Assembly: GCA_045652815.1 (NCBI GenBank)
Contig: JAZOLH010000024.1
Location: 1 to 40,611 of the forward strand
Direction of reading: 5' to 3'
Length of the DNA: 40,611 bases
Source of the DNA: UMGS755 sp045652815
GTDB taxonomy: Bacteria; Bacillota; Clostridia; UBA1381; UBA9506
In this document: piece after piece, positions 15,453 through 24,321 of the stretch
Position numbering within the stretch: the first letter of the stretch is position 1
How the letters are laid out: every line of letters starts with the position of its first letter
Made by a program: the position numbers and the translations under genes
The notes under the pieces: generated by a model
The model's database searches: none
What the model saw: the letters and a program-made list of their open reading frames with translations, nothing else
What the model was told of the DNA's origin: nothing

Positions 15453-18400
15453 TTAATACAACTTAATTTCCATAGGTGCTACAATACCGTTTTCGGTACG
15501 AATCTGGGATTTATCATCCTCTATAATATAGGTTTTGCAAGCAAAACTGTTGGCACGGGTGGAGGTGATGCGAATTTCAATCTCGTTCTCCCCTGCTTTT
15601 GCAAACTCTGTGATGTCAGTTTCGTCAGTGAGCCAGAGTTTTGTGCCTGCCGCCTTTCCGTTAACGAAAATCTCGGCAATATCGGGGGTGTTTACACAAA
15701 TGGTGGCCTTGCCAAAACCATCGGGCAGGGTCGCTTTTGTTTTATAAACACCAACGCCTGTGTAATAAGGATATCCGTTTTTCTCCCAACCGTTTGCAGA
15801 GATGGTAGCGGTGGCAGGATTCATAGCCTTGTCGCCACCAACGGTAAAGTCACCGGATAAGAAGATGTAAGGCGGTTTGTTGTGCATGCGGATGCGATGC
15901 ATAGCCCCTTCCACTTCGATTATGTTCTCGCCCTCGTATAATAAGGATGCGATTTCTACGGTGTAATCATGGGTTGACCAGCGGTCGATGTTCTTGCAGA
16001 ATGCAAGGTCTGTGCCATTCACAGAAAGACGGGTCAATCGCTGCACTTCCGCATTTAAGTAAACCTTTTGGGGCAGTTTGTTAATCCGAACGCGAGAACG
16101 CAGTTTGTAAGCCGCGCCTGCTTTAATGTGAACATCCAAAGCATAGGACATAAAGGGACATTCTTTCCAAACCCCTGCTGCTTCGTCATACATTTCATAG
16201 TCAATGGGCAGGAAGTTGCCGCCCTCTGCGGTAAATTCGTAAGCGCCGCTTAAGGTGATGCTTGCCTTTGCCGCACTTTCGGTTTTTGTGCCCATGGGCT
16301 CGGCGCCGCCATCTTTCGGGCGGATGGCAAGAAGCATGCCCCAGGGCTCAACAGTCAGGCAGATTCTGTCGCCATCAACGGTGTAATCCACCTTGCCCTT
16401 TTCAGAATCATAAAATTCCAGACCGGACAGGGCATCAACATAAACTGTTGCTTCTTCTTTATCATCGTTGCAGATAAAGTAAACCTCTGCATCGCTGTTT
16501 GCACGCTTGGTGATATACACATTGTTCTGGGTCTGCATATTCAGGAAGGGTGCGCCGCAGATATCACGAAGAATGCCGCGGTACAGCGCCATATCCACGG
16601 GGAAACCCTCGGGGGCAACGTAATATGCGTTACCATCACGCATCACGCCGGATGCCATATTATAGGGTTTCATAAAGAATCCGTTATCAAAGGCCTCGCC
16701 TGTGTTGGTTTCAACAGTGGGCATTGCATAAGCAAAAATCATTTTTACGTTATGGGCCTTTAAGCTTTCAATAAACTTGCGGGTTGCGGTGTTCACATAA
16801 TACATTCTGGGGAAGATGGCAACCTCATAACGATAGCCCTTGATTTCAAAGTAACCATCGTGAACGGTAACCATATCCAACAGATTTTCAGAGAACATAT
16901 CAAAACCGATGCCCTCATAGAGCATAGCGTTGATGGTGTCGGTGTACATTCTCTGGGGATATTCGCCCGGCATCACCCATTCGTTTACATTGGGTGCCAG
17001 TCTTTTAATCTGGGAGTTTTCCTGTTCACCCTGCTGAAGCGGCAGCATAAAGAGAACCTTATTATCGGGCTTGGTTGCCGCAGAAACGGAGGAAAACGCC
17101 GCCATATGACGACCTAAAATATGATAATAGGGGAATAAACTATTCTGATAGGAATGACTGGAGGGGTAACAGAAGGGGAAGTTTTTGTTATTACCATCGA
17201 TGGTGTAATAAGCACCCATATACTGAATCCAGTTCACGCCCAGCATCATCAGGCGGTTGGCAATACGACGCATTTCGGGGAAACGCATATACCAGCCGGA
17301 GCCTGTGTAAGTTTCGCAGAGCACGCGGTCGGCCCCTGCAAATTTTGCGGCAGAAGAAGAAAGTTTGCCGCCAATGTTAAAGCCGATGCAGGCATCAATC
17401 TGCTCCGAGGAGAAGATGGAGTCCATACCGGGAATGTCAAATTCAATCAGTTGTTTTAAACTATCACCCTGATCAACGTGACCATAAATAATTTCTTCGC
17501 CGCCGAAGTGACCGGTAAAGAGCAAATTGTTTTCTTTGCACCAGCTACTGATCTGCTTTACAAAGTTAGCGTGATAACGCTTCATAACAAACGCACGATA
17601 ATCGTGAATGGCTTTTACTTCTTCGGGGCGTTTTGTGTCAAATTTCCAGAAGCAGTAAAGATAAGGCAAGAGAGAATAGCCATATTCTGCTTCAAATTCT
17701 TCGGCGAAGGTATCACTCCAGATGCCCACATAGGTAAAGTCAAAGTGACGGAGAACGGTGGGTTCATCAGTAAACACGCCGCGAACGGTTTTGCCGAATT
17801 CATCGCCGATGAATTCCTTATAGCGTTCGTGAGTCAGTTCAATAAATTTCTGCACAGCGGCAGGATTTAACATGTCCACATAGCCGCCGGTTTGCTTGGA
17901 ACTAATAGCAAAGTTAGCAGAAGGCAGCATAGATTCGTTATATTCGCAGAAGTAAAAGAGCGCGCGACCGGCAATCACCGCATCGTTATACCAATAGGAA
18001 ACTTCGGTAAAGTCGCCTGTTTCTTTCACTTCACATTCGGCTGTGATATTTTCCACATACATTTCGCCATCTTTTTCCTGCACCAGCTGGGCATACACAA
18101 ACTTGCCTTTGCGATACATGTTAATGCGGTCGCCGGGCATACCGATGGCTACATCTTCAACGTGGAGTTCTTTCTGTTTATATTCGGGATATTTTTCTAA
18201 GAGCAAGCCGCCGGCAGTACCGGAAGGATACTCATATTCATCATAAATCCAGTAATGCATACCAAGACGCTTTGCCTCGGCTACCACATACTGAATCAGT
18301 TCCATATGTTCGTCGGATAAATAGGGAATATCGAAACCGATGGCAGGATGGATAAAGAAGTTTACCACATTCTGCTCACGGAATTTTTCAAGCTGAAAGG

Positions 18401-18509
18401 TGATGCCCTCTTTGGTGATGTCGCCTTTCCAGAACCACATCATAACGGGGCCATATTCTAAATCGGGGTTTTGAAATCCTTCAATTAATTGTGTGTAACT
18501 TTTTTCCAT
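15453..18509 (-). CDS. GH106-like alpha-L-rhamnosidase, paralog 2
   Basis: This 1018-aa protein is homologous along its whole length to the product of the 10954 gene. The conserved features are MMWFWKGDITKEGITFQLEK, the acidic DEYEYPSGTAGG, GVFTDEP with Glu249, CETYTGSGW with Glu399, and the C-terminal VFVNGKAAG-type beta-sandwich modules. The catalytic candidates are retained in both copies, so neither looks degenerate. Loop regions differ, for example FIHPAIGFDIPYLSDEH against FIHAAYGFMHHYMSDEH near the active-site face, which suggests different aglycone or linkage preference. There is no signal peptide, so it is predicted cytoplasmic. GGAGTGG precedes ATG 18509. It is first after the hairpin at 18570-18617. 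A separate promoter was not convincingly seen. Confidence 0.8.
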   Translation of the reverse strand: MEKSYTQLIEGFQNPDLEYGPVMMWFWKGDITKEGITFQLEKFREQNVVNFFIHPAIGFDIPYLSDEHMELIQYVVAEAKRLGMHYWIYDEYEYPSGTAGGLLLEKYPEYKQKELHVEDVAIGMPGDRINMYRKGKFVYAQLVQEKDGEMYVENITAECEVKETGDFTEVSYWYNDAVIAGRALFYFCEYNESMLPSANFAISSKQTGGYVDMLNPAAVQKFIELTHERYKEFIGDEFGKTVRGVFTDEPTVLRHFDFTYVGIWSDTFAEEFEAEYGYSLLPYLYCFWKFDTKRPEEVKAIHDYRAFVMKRYHANFVKQISSWCKENNLLFTGHFGGEEIIYGHVDQGDSLKQLIEFDIPGMDSIFSSEQIDACIGFNIGGKLSSSAAKFAGADRVLCETYTGSGWYMRFPEMRRIANRLMMLGVNWIQYMGAYYTIDGNNKNFPFCYPSSHSYQNSLFPYYHILGRHMAAFSSVSAATKPDNKVLFMLPLQQGEQENSQIKRLAPNVNEWVMPGEYPQRMYTDTINAMLYEGIGFDMFSENLLDMVTVHDGYFEIKGYRYEVAIFPRMYYVNTATRKFIESLKAHNVKMIFAYAMPTVETNTGEAFDNGFFMKPYNMASGVMRDGNAYYVAPEGFPVDMALYRGILRDICGAPFLNMQTQNNVYITKRANSDAEVYFICNDDKEEATVYVDALSGLEFYDSEKGKVDYTVDGDRICLTVEPWGMLLAIRPKDGGAEPMGTKTESAAKASITLSGAYEFTAEGGNFLPIDYEMYDEAAGVWKECPFMSYALDVHIKAGAAYKLRSRVRINKLPQKVYLNAEVQRLTRLSVNGTDLAFCKNIDRWSTHDYTVEIASLLYEGENIIEVEGAMHRIRMHNKPPYIFLSGDFTVGGDKAMNPATATISANGWEKNGYPYYTGVGVYKTKATLPDGFGKATICVNTPDIAEIFVNGKAAGTKLWLTDETDITEFAKAGENEIEIRITSTRANSFACKTYIIEDDKSQIRTENGIVAPMEIKLY

Positions 18510-18569
18510 AGTCGCACCACTCCGTTATGTAAAAATAGGATTATCTTCAAAGTCAGTTTTACAAGAAAA

Positions 18570-18617
18570 GCACCGCTTCTGCTTGTTAGGTCTTCATACT
18601 ATCAACAGAAGCGGTGC
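18570..18617 (-). terminator. Long-loop hairpin between unit A genes
   Basis: A perfect 12-bp stem, GCACCGCTTCTG (18570-18581) with CAGAAGCGGTGC (18606-18617), has a 24-base loop. On the minus strand a TTTTC tail follows. It stands 13 bases after the amidohydrolase stop and about 60 bases before the next gene. It could terminate part of the transcript and so set lower expression of the rhamnosidase genes. Confidence 0.6.
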
Positions 18618-18630
18618 CTTGCCGCGAAAA

Positions 18631-19413
18631 TTAGGCGAGTTTAAATATCCTTGCAGCGTTACCGCCCAAGATTAACTCTTTTTCCTCAGATGTAAGGTCT
18701 GCACCCAGAACCATACCGATGGGTACGTCCAGTTCAAACCAGGGCTGGTCGCTGCCAATCATCAGTTTGTCAGCGCCAACATTTTTAGCAATAAATTCAA
18801 TCAGGTGACGGTTATAGATGTCGCCTGCGATGTCATAGTAAACATTGTCACGAGTTTTACCGATTTCAACGGCTTCTTTGATACCGGGAACACGACCGCC
18901 GGAGTGACCGTAAATAAACTTAACTTCGGGGTATTCATCAATAAACTGAATGAACTGTTCGGGCGTAGCATATTTCTGCTTGGGGTTAGAAGTCAGCGCC
19001 CAAGTGTGAGACATAATGGGCAGGTCATACTTCTTCGCTGCTTCCCAACAAGCGCGGTAACCTTCATCATTTGCCCAGATACCGTGATCGGACGGATGAA
19101 TTTTAATACCAACAAAAGCCGGATTATCGTGATATTTTTCGATCATAGCCAGATCGTATTCCGCCATACGGGGATCGTAAACAAAGAAGTTTACAACCTT
19201 GCCGCCGCTCTGTTCGTAAATTTCCAGAGCGTATTTATCGTAAAATTCGTGAGAATAACGATCGGGGAAACGATCCAGTGCACGACCTGTTGCAGAAACT
19301 GCAACATTACAACCGATTTTATCGTTATGCGCAATCATTTCTGCGTCCTGTCTATCAAACATAAACATTGCGCCAACAACCTGATAATGGGTATGTGCGT
19401 CAACAATCATCAT
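18631..19413 (-). CDS. Amidohydrolase-related metal-dependent hydrolase, paralog 2
   Basis: This 260-aa Amidohydro_2 TIM-barrel protein is paralogous to the 10106 product. Metal-ligand candidates are His7 and His9 (VDAHTHY), the His in GIKIHPSDHG, His135 (SHTW), His170 (GHSGG) and Asp222 (GSDQPW). It lacks the 15-residue N-terminal extension of paralog 1. GGAGG lies nine bases before the first of two adjacent ATGs at 19413. The gene for a ligand-poor relative lies directly upstream (25-base gap), so the pair may form a complex. Reactions known in the wider family include hydrolysis and non-oxidative decarboxylation; which applies here is unknown. Confidence 0.85.
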   Translation of the reverse strand: MMIVDAHTHYQVVGAMFMFDRQDAEMIAHNDKIGCNVAVSATGRALDRFPDRYSHEFYDKYALEIYEQSGGKVVNFFVYDPRMAEYDLAMIEKYHDNPAFVGIKIHPSDHGIWANDEGYRACWEAAKKYDLPIMSHTWALTSNPKQKYATPEQFIQFIDEYPEVKFIYGHSGGRVPGIKEAVEIGKTRDNVYYDIAGDIYNRHLIEFIAKNVGADKLMIGSDQPWFELDVPIGMVLGADLTSEEKELILGGNAARIFKLA

Positions 19414-19438
19414 GGTTTTTTACCTCCTTTGGACCTTC

Positions 19439-20227
19439 TTACTTCTTAATATTAGCAATCATATTTTCGAAGTTCTTGGAAAGGATCAGTTCTTTCTGTT
19501 CCTGAGTGGTATGACGGTCGATCTGTTTTAAAACGCCGTTCATATCATTATAGGGAGAGAAAGAGCCGAACAGCAGACGTTCTACGCCTACATACTGCAG
19601 ACAGTACTGCAGGAAGCCGTACTGAGTGAAGTTGTGCATTTCCAGATGAATGTTTTTATATCTTTCTAAAAGACCCATTACGTCACGAACGTAGTAAATG
19701 GTCTTCTGATCGCTACCTTCAATAATGATGGGCAGGTTGGGGAAGTTTTCTGCGATATCAGCATATGTATCCCAGTCAGTTTCCATGTGCCAAACCATCA
19801 GGGGGATTCTACGATCTTCCATGGCTTTTAAGATGTCACCCATCTGCCATTTTTTCATAGAATGTTTAAAGTATTTGGGGAATGCACGCAGGATAACCGC
19901 TTTGTTTGCAATCAAAGTATCCAGATATGCTTTGAAATCCTTACCGCCTAAGTTCATTTCAGGCAGGATAACGGGAGAGGCATAGAACGCATCGTTTGTT
20001 GCAACGCGGTCTAAGAGTTTCTGGTTTGCTTCGTAGATTTCATCAACCAAGCAATATTTATCAGCCAGAACCAGTTTGTCAACACCTTCTGTCAGAATCT
20101 GTTCCGGTGTGGGAATGTCATCATCTAAAAAGTCATCCTGATAAAAAGGAATGTAGCAGTTAATATCAAAGATGGTGTTGTTTTTCTTTAAATCAAAGAA
20201 GTCTTTTTCCATTGTTTTGATATCCAT
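19439..20227 (-). CDS. Amidohydrolase-fold protein with degenerate metal site
   Basis: This 262-aa protein resembles the two amidohydrolases of the cluster in overall pattern, but the catalytic signature is altered. The expected HxH after the first strand reads FDINCYIPFY, and the terminal Asp motif GSD reads FGSFSPY. His147 (MVWHMETDWD) and a His in LEMHNF remain. It may be a non-catalytic partner of the downstream active paralog, or an enzyme with a different metal arrangement. ATG 20227 was chosen because AAGGAGG lies nine bases upstream; a longer frame would start inside the hairpin at 20254-20280. It is co-directional with the aminotransferase upstream. Confidence 0.75.
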   Translation of the reverse strand: MDIKTMEKDFFDLKKNNTIFDINCYIPFYQDDFLDDDIPTPEQILTEGVDKLVLADKYCLVDEIYEANQKLLDRVATNDAFYASPVILPEMNLGGKDFKAYLDTLIANKAVILRAFPKYFKHSMKKWQMGDILKAMEDRRIPLMVWHMETDWDTYADIAENFPNLPIIIEGSDQKTIYYVRDVMGLLERYKNIHLEMHNFTQYGFLQYCLQYVGVERLLFGSFSPYNDMNGVLKQIDRHTTQEQKELILSKNFENMIANIKK

Positions 20228-20253
20228 GTTAATTTGCCTCCTTATGTGCGGGT

Positions 20254-20287
20254 AAACCGAGCCCAAAATGGGCTCGGTTTTCCTTTT
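20254..20287. other. Intercistronic hairpin
   Basis: A perfect 12-bp stem, AAACCGAGCCCA-AAA-TGGGCTCGGTTT, lies between the aminotransferase and the degenerate amidohydrolase gene. The T-rich tail (TTTTCCTTTTT) is on the plus strand, opposite to the genes, while the minus-strand tail is only TTTACCC. It may stabilise or punctuate the leftward mRNA, or stop antisense transcription. Confidence 0.6.
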
Positions 20288-20299
20288 TATAAGCTTAAA

Positions 20300-21838
20300 T
20301 TATTTCAGTTCTTCTAAGGTTTCCTTTGCTTTAGCCAGCAGAACGTTCAGCATGGGTTCTGTGGTAACCAGAGGCAGTTTTAAGAGAACAGTCGGGGGAC
20401 ATTCTGCTTTGTGGATCTGAGAAGAAACGTCGAAGCATTTTGCGTTCATAGCTTTGTTGAAAGCAGCTGCTTTTTCGGGGCTGTGGAAGTGGAATGCGGT
20501 CATATGGCCAAGGCCTGCGGGAGCATCCAGCAGTTCGGGATATTCTGCAGCCAGTTTAGCCACGCCATCTTCAATCTTTTTGCCCATTTCAGCAACTTCT
20601 GCACCGTTATTGGAAACAAATTCCATAGTCACGATGTAAGCTAAGGATGCCAGTTCTTCCTGACCGTTAGTTACCAGAGCACCAAACTGGCTCAGGCTAT
20701 CAGCTTCTGCAGTACAGATAACTTTAGATGCAGCATATTCACCACCGGGGAAGCCTTTACCGATGATAACGAAGTCTGCGGGCAGGTTGTACTGCTTAAA
20801 CAGGAACATACCTTCATACCACATACAAGACTGGATTTCATCGGACAGAGTGAAGGTGTCATATTCATGACAGAGTTTGTAAGCACCCTGCAGGAATTCA
20901 ACAGACAGCTGGATTGCAGCATAGTTCATCAGGATGATTTCATGCATGAAACCTGCGGTCTTATATTTACCTTCGTTGTATTTTTTGATCTTAGCTTCAA
21001 AGTCAGCCAGATCGTTTTTCTTAACGGTTACGATTTTGTAGATTTCGCTTTCTTCGCATTTAGCGTAGAAACCGGGCCACATGCCACGCAGAGTCTGCGC
21101 GAAGATGGTGGTACCATGGTAGTTAGCGAGCTTTCCTTCCAGATCATCTTCCATAACCATGAATACGGGGATTTTACCTTCGTATTTCGGTGCGGGAGCA
21201 GTTTCTTCTGCACGGTAGAAGCGAGACAGCATCATTTTGATTGCTGCTTCAACTGCCAGAGAACCGGTCTGCAGGTTGATAACTCTGTTTAAAACGCAGG
21301 GTTCTTTAGAATCTAAAACTGCTGCCAGTTCGGGGCTACCCATTTCAACACCGTTAGCAGCTGCAATGATGCGCTGTTCCATCAGACGAGTGATGTAACC
21401 ACGGGTGTTGTTGTGAGTTGCGTTTAAGATGCCCAGACGACGAGCGTTGGTGATCAGCTTAAATGCGGGGAAGTTATGACCCAGCGGAGTGTGATAATGT
21501 TCGGATTTAGCAACCATGTAAACACGGCCATCCTGACCGATACGGGAAACACCGCAGCCACCGATGGGAGCAGCGTTGAAGTTAGTTGCATTGCGGAAAG
21601 AATCGGTGGGAGCACCAACCAGCTGGTTGTCAAAGCCTTCAACAACCTTAGTACCGGTTTTTGCTGCCAGATCTTCAGCACGTTTTACATAATCTGCGGG
21701 GAAGAAATCAACTTTTTCGTTGATCAGCGCGTCAACTTCAGCGGGATCCATACCGTTGATGTTAACAGCTACGTTTTTAACTGCCTGCATGTATTCAGCG
21801 CCAAGCAGGTCAACCAGAGAACGTGTAATGTTTTTCAT
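20300..21838 (-). CDS. Class III PLP-dependent aminotransferase, divergent
   Basis: This 512-aa protein is predicted to be a fold-type I PLP enzyme. Visible landmarks are the substrate-loop region NFNAAPIGGCGVSRIGQDGRVYMVAKSE (written here only as its position, about 87-105), the glycine-rich QTGSLAVEAAIKMM (about 190-203), the acidic cofactor motif SDEIQS (332-337) and the PLP lysine in IGKGFPGGEYAASK (Lys361). The N-terminal 80 residues are unlike ordinary acetylornithine-type enzymes. The amino donor and acceptor are unknown. A weak GGATGG lies upstream of ATG 21838. The TIM-barrel gene ends 26 bases before it. Together with the oxidoreductase two genes upstream, transamination of a keto-sugar is conceivable. 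Confidence 0.8.
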   Translation of the reverse strand: MKNITRSLVDLLGAEYMQAVKNVAVNINGMDPAEVDALINEKVDFFPADYVKRAEDLAAKTGTKVVEGFDNQLVGAPTDSFRNATNFNAAPIGGCGVSRIGQDGRVYMVAKSEHYHTPLGHNFPAFKLITNARRLGILNATHNNTRGYITRLMEQRIIAAANGVEMGSPELAAVLDSKEPCVLNRVINLQTGSLAVEAAIKMMLSRFYRAEETAPAPKYEGKIPVFMVMEDDLEGKLANYHGTTIFAQTLRGMWPGFYAKCEESEIYKIVTVKKNDLADFEAKIKKYNEGKYKTAGFMHEIILMNYAAIQLSVEFLQGAYKLCHEYDTFTLSDEIQSCMWYEGMFLFKQYNLPADFVIIGKGFPGGEYAASKVICTAEADSLSQFGALVTNGQEELASLAYIVTMEFVSNNGAEVAEMGKKIEDGVAKLAAEYPELLDAPAGLGHMTAFHFHSPEKAAAFNKAMNAKCFDVSSQIHKAECPPTVLLKLPLVTTEPMLNVLLAKAKETLEELK

Positions 21839-21864
21839 TGTTCTATGTCCATCCTTTCAAATAA

Positions 21865-23040
21865 TTAACGTTTATTAAGTTCAATCAGTTCAGACAGGCG
21901 CATACCATCTTTGGGGATGAAGCGGCGCAGGTAGTCTGTGCTCTGTTTCATCTTCCACAGGCCCTGATAACCGATGTCTTTTGTGGACAGGTACAGTTCC
22001 TGAATCAGGTAGATATCTTCACACATATCGGGCATATCTGCCTCATGAACACGATTGTAACTTTCGGCGATTGCTTCGAGCACCTTAACGGGATGAATGA
22101 TACCGGTTTCGTTGTTAGCTTCTAAGAAGCCCTGATGACCGGAGAAAGTACCGTCGGTCTGCTGCATGTGAATGGTGGGAGAGAAGCAACCAAAGTTGCG
22201 GAGCCATTCGTAGCAATCAGTATCACGGGGTTCGGAGAACATACCCGGATTTTCATCCATATCAGCGAAGATGGCTTTGATGGTGTCGCTAGAGAGTTTG
22301 TCACCTTTTTCGCCGGTGAACAGGTCTTTTGCTTCAAGACTTCCCAGCCAAACGCCAATGTAACCATCCTTTTTGTAACGGATGAACGCTTTCTGCAGAT
22401 CATCTTCAGTGGGACGGTTATAGAAGGGACAATGATGTCCAACGTCTTCAGTGATGTATAATGCTTTGCCGGACGCCTGTTTAACAGCCTGCATCAGCTG
22501 ACGCATTGTGTCAATGGTGAAGGGAGGCTGATGAGGTGTGTACATCTGTTCCAGCGCAACTTTATCGATGCCATAGCGTTCTGCAACTTTGTTAACACGA
22601 GCCATGGTTTCGATAACGATTTCCTGCGCGTCTTTTCTCTTCTGTTTATCAAACAGAATGCTTTCGGGCAGACCGCAAACATAGTAACCGATGTCAGCAC
22701 CGATACCTGCTGCAGTTTTGCAGAAACCATCAAACCAACCGTCAACGATTCTATCGCGAACGCGTTTGTCAAAGTGAGCAAAGCCCTGAGTATCATAAGT
22801 GGAGTCGTTGGAGTAAAGCATAACGGTCTGTACGTCTTCTTCTTTCTGAACACGACAAACTTCTTCAATCCATTCATCCAGATAATCAGCCGGCATTAAA
22901 AACGGTTCGGCTTCCAAATCGGGCACGCCTTCAATATATTTCATGCCCAGGTCTTTAACAACCTTTGCCCATTCTGCGGGTGTTGTCCAACGCTTTAATG
23001 CAAAGCAGTTGTCAATACCAATATGTATTCTGGGATCCAT
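21865..23040 (-). CDS. Sugar phosphate isomerase/epimerase-like TIM-barrel protein
   Basis: This 391-aa protein of the xylose-isomerase-like / AP-endonuclease-2 superfamily is longer than the usual 270-300 aa. Strand-end residues that could bind a divalent metal are Glu164 (VALEQMYTPHQPPF) and Asp199 (ITEDVGHH), with a later SPTIHMQQTDG His. The C-terminal 60 residues (EDIYLIQELYLSTKDIGYQ onward) form a helical extension. GGAG lies nine bases before ATG 23040. It follows the Gfo/Idh/MocA gene in the same unit. That pairing is typical of pathways where a sugar is oxidised and then isomerised or eliminated, but the substrate cannot be read from the sequence. Confidence 0.78.
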   Translation of the reverse strand: MDPRIHIGIDNCFALKRWTTPAEWAKVVKDLGMKYIEGVPDLEAEPFLMPADYLDEWIEEVCRVQKEEDVQTVMLYSNDSTYDTQGFAHFDKRVRDRIVDGWFDGFCKTAAGIGADIGYYVCGLPESILFDKQKRKDAQEIVIETMARVNKVAERYGIDKVALEQMYTPHQPPFTIDTMRQLMQAVKQASGKALYITEDVGHHCPFYNRPTEDDLQKAFIRYKKDGYIGVWLGSLEAKDLFTGEKGDKLSSDTIKAIFADMDENPGMFSEPRDTDCYEWLRNFGCFSPTIHMQQTDGTFSGHQGFLEANNETGIIHPVKVLEAIAESYNRVHEADMPDMCEDIYLIQELYLSTKDIGYQGLWKMKQSTDYLRRFIPKDGMRLSELIELNKR

Positions 23041-23109
23041 ACGTCTTTTCTCCTTTTTTGCAATCTGCCGGATTCCGGCTTTGCCTTATTTTTTAAAATG
23101 TGTTAACTC

Positions 23110-24240
23110 TTACAGAGCAACAACGGTCTTTTCTTTCTGAGAACGCAGAGCGCCTGTGTGCAGTTTGTGAGAAATTTCGGTTTCTTCAGGTTTGCAGCAA
23201 GCGAACTTAACGTCTTTGCCTTCGATTTCAGCTAAGAATGCAGCCCACATCTGCAGGATGGAGTCAGCAAAACCGAATTCGAAGATGGAGCCGGTTGCGG
23301 TTGCGAACTGAGGTTTGTTACCAACGGTCAGGCAGCACCATGCCTGTTCAGCACCCATAGCTTCGGTGAAGTAGAAGTTGTTGGGTTCGTTTGTGGAGAA
23401 ACGAACGGACATATCCATACCGTAAACTTCCAGATACCATTCGTTGGTTGCACCGGGTTTCATTCTCTTCATTTCGAAAGTGATGGGGAATTCGTTACCA
23501 TCAGCATCTTTAGTGTCGCAAACCAGTGTTGCGTTATCCCAAGTTTCGCAAGGAGCCATGCCACCTTTACCATCGGGACGTTCGGTGATGTAGTTAGACA
23601 GTTTCGCGCAAACGTTTTCGGGAATCCAGCCTAAGCGGAAGGGAATGTGTTCAGTGTGCAGACCCAGGTCGCCCATGCAGCCATATTCACCGTTAACACC
23701 GATGATACGTTTCCAGTTGATGGGTTTTTCGGGGTTCATGTCACTGGAGTGGCACAGACCGGTTTTAACTTCTAAGATTCTGCCCAGTTTGCCTGCTTTA
23801 ACATAGTCAACCAGCATCTGGCAAGCGGGATAGAAGGGGAATTCACCTGCGCAGCGAACAACACTGTTGGGGTTACGTTTAACAGCAGCCATAATAGCAG
23901 CGTTCTGTTTTGCATCCATACCGAAGGGTTTTTCACCCATGAAATGTTTGCCGGAATCAATAATATCTACATAAATCTGTTCATGCAGAACGTGGGGAAC
24001 TGCGCAGTAGATAGCATCGATGTCATCGTTTGCCAGCAGTTCTTTGTAATCGGAATAAGTGTACTTGATGGTAGGAACTCTATCCTTAAACCATTCTAAT
24101 GCTGCGGGGTTTGCATCACAAACCGCAACGATTTCCGGTTTTGCAATGTCCTCGTTTAAGTGAGACCATCTGCCTGCAGCGCCGGCAAATTCTTTACCCA
24201 TGAGACCACAACCGATAATACCAAATTTTACAGTAGCCAT
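23110..24240 (-). CDS. Gfo/Idh/MocA family NAD(P)-dependent oxidoreductase
   Basis: This 376-aa sugar or inositol dehydrogenase-like enzyme has an N-terminal Rossmann domain with GCGLMG (10-15), the acidic VAVCDANP after strand 2, the catalytic EKP motif (Glu103-Pro105, GEKPFG) and GDLGLHTEH with catalytic His195. The C-terminal alpha/beta domain follows. ATG 24240 was chosen because GAGGTG lies six bases upstream; a GTG three codons earlier overlaps that site. It is the first gene of unit A behind a consensus promoter. Family members oxidise a ring hydroxyl to a keto group or reduce it. With the adjacent TIM-barrel protein it could feed oxidation-elimination chemistry. Confidence 0.92.
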   Translation of the reverse strand: MATVKFGIIGCGLMGKEFAGAAGRWSHLNEDIAKPEIVAVCDANPAALEWFKDRVPTIKYTYSDYKELLANDDIDAIYCAVPHVLHEQIYVDIIDSGKHFMGEKPFGMDAKQNAAIMAAVKRNPNSVVRCAGEFPFYPACQMLVDYVKAGKLGRILEVKTGLCHSSDMNPEKPINWKRIIGVNGEYGCMGDLGLHTEHIPFRLGWIPENVCAKLSNYITERPDGKGGMAPCETWDNATLVCDTKDADGNEFPITFEMKRMKPGATNEWYLEVYGMDMSVRFSTNEPNNFYFTEAMGAEQAWCCLTVGNKPQFATATGSIFEFGFADSILQMWAAFLAEIEGKDVKFACCKPEETEISHKLHTGALRSQKEKTVVAL

Positions 24241-24276
24241 TTCTTTCACCTCATATATAATATTTTATAATTTTAC

Positions 24277-24315
24277 GACTTAATGCCATTTAATCATAAT
24301 TCTCCATATTAAGTC
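24277..24315 (-). promoter_or_regulatory. Inverted repeat in the unit A leader
   Basis: Half-sites GACTTAAT (24277-24284) and ATTAAGTC (24308-24315) are exact inverted repeats with centres 31 bp apart, about three helical turns. They lie just downstream of the promoter -10 box. Either a dimeric regulator bound across the initial transcribed region or an RNA stem is possible. The ribosome site lies further downstream. Confidence 0.5.
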
Positions 24316-24321
24316 AGTTTC

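Noticed and set aside
10954..18509. Large duplication as evidence of assembly error
   Set aside because: The two rhamnosidase-like genes differ at many positions throughout and flank a unique gene, so they are old paralogs.
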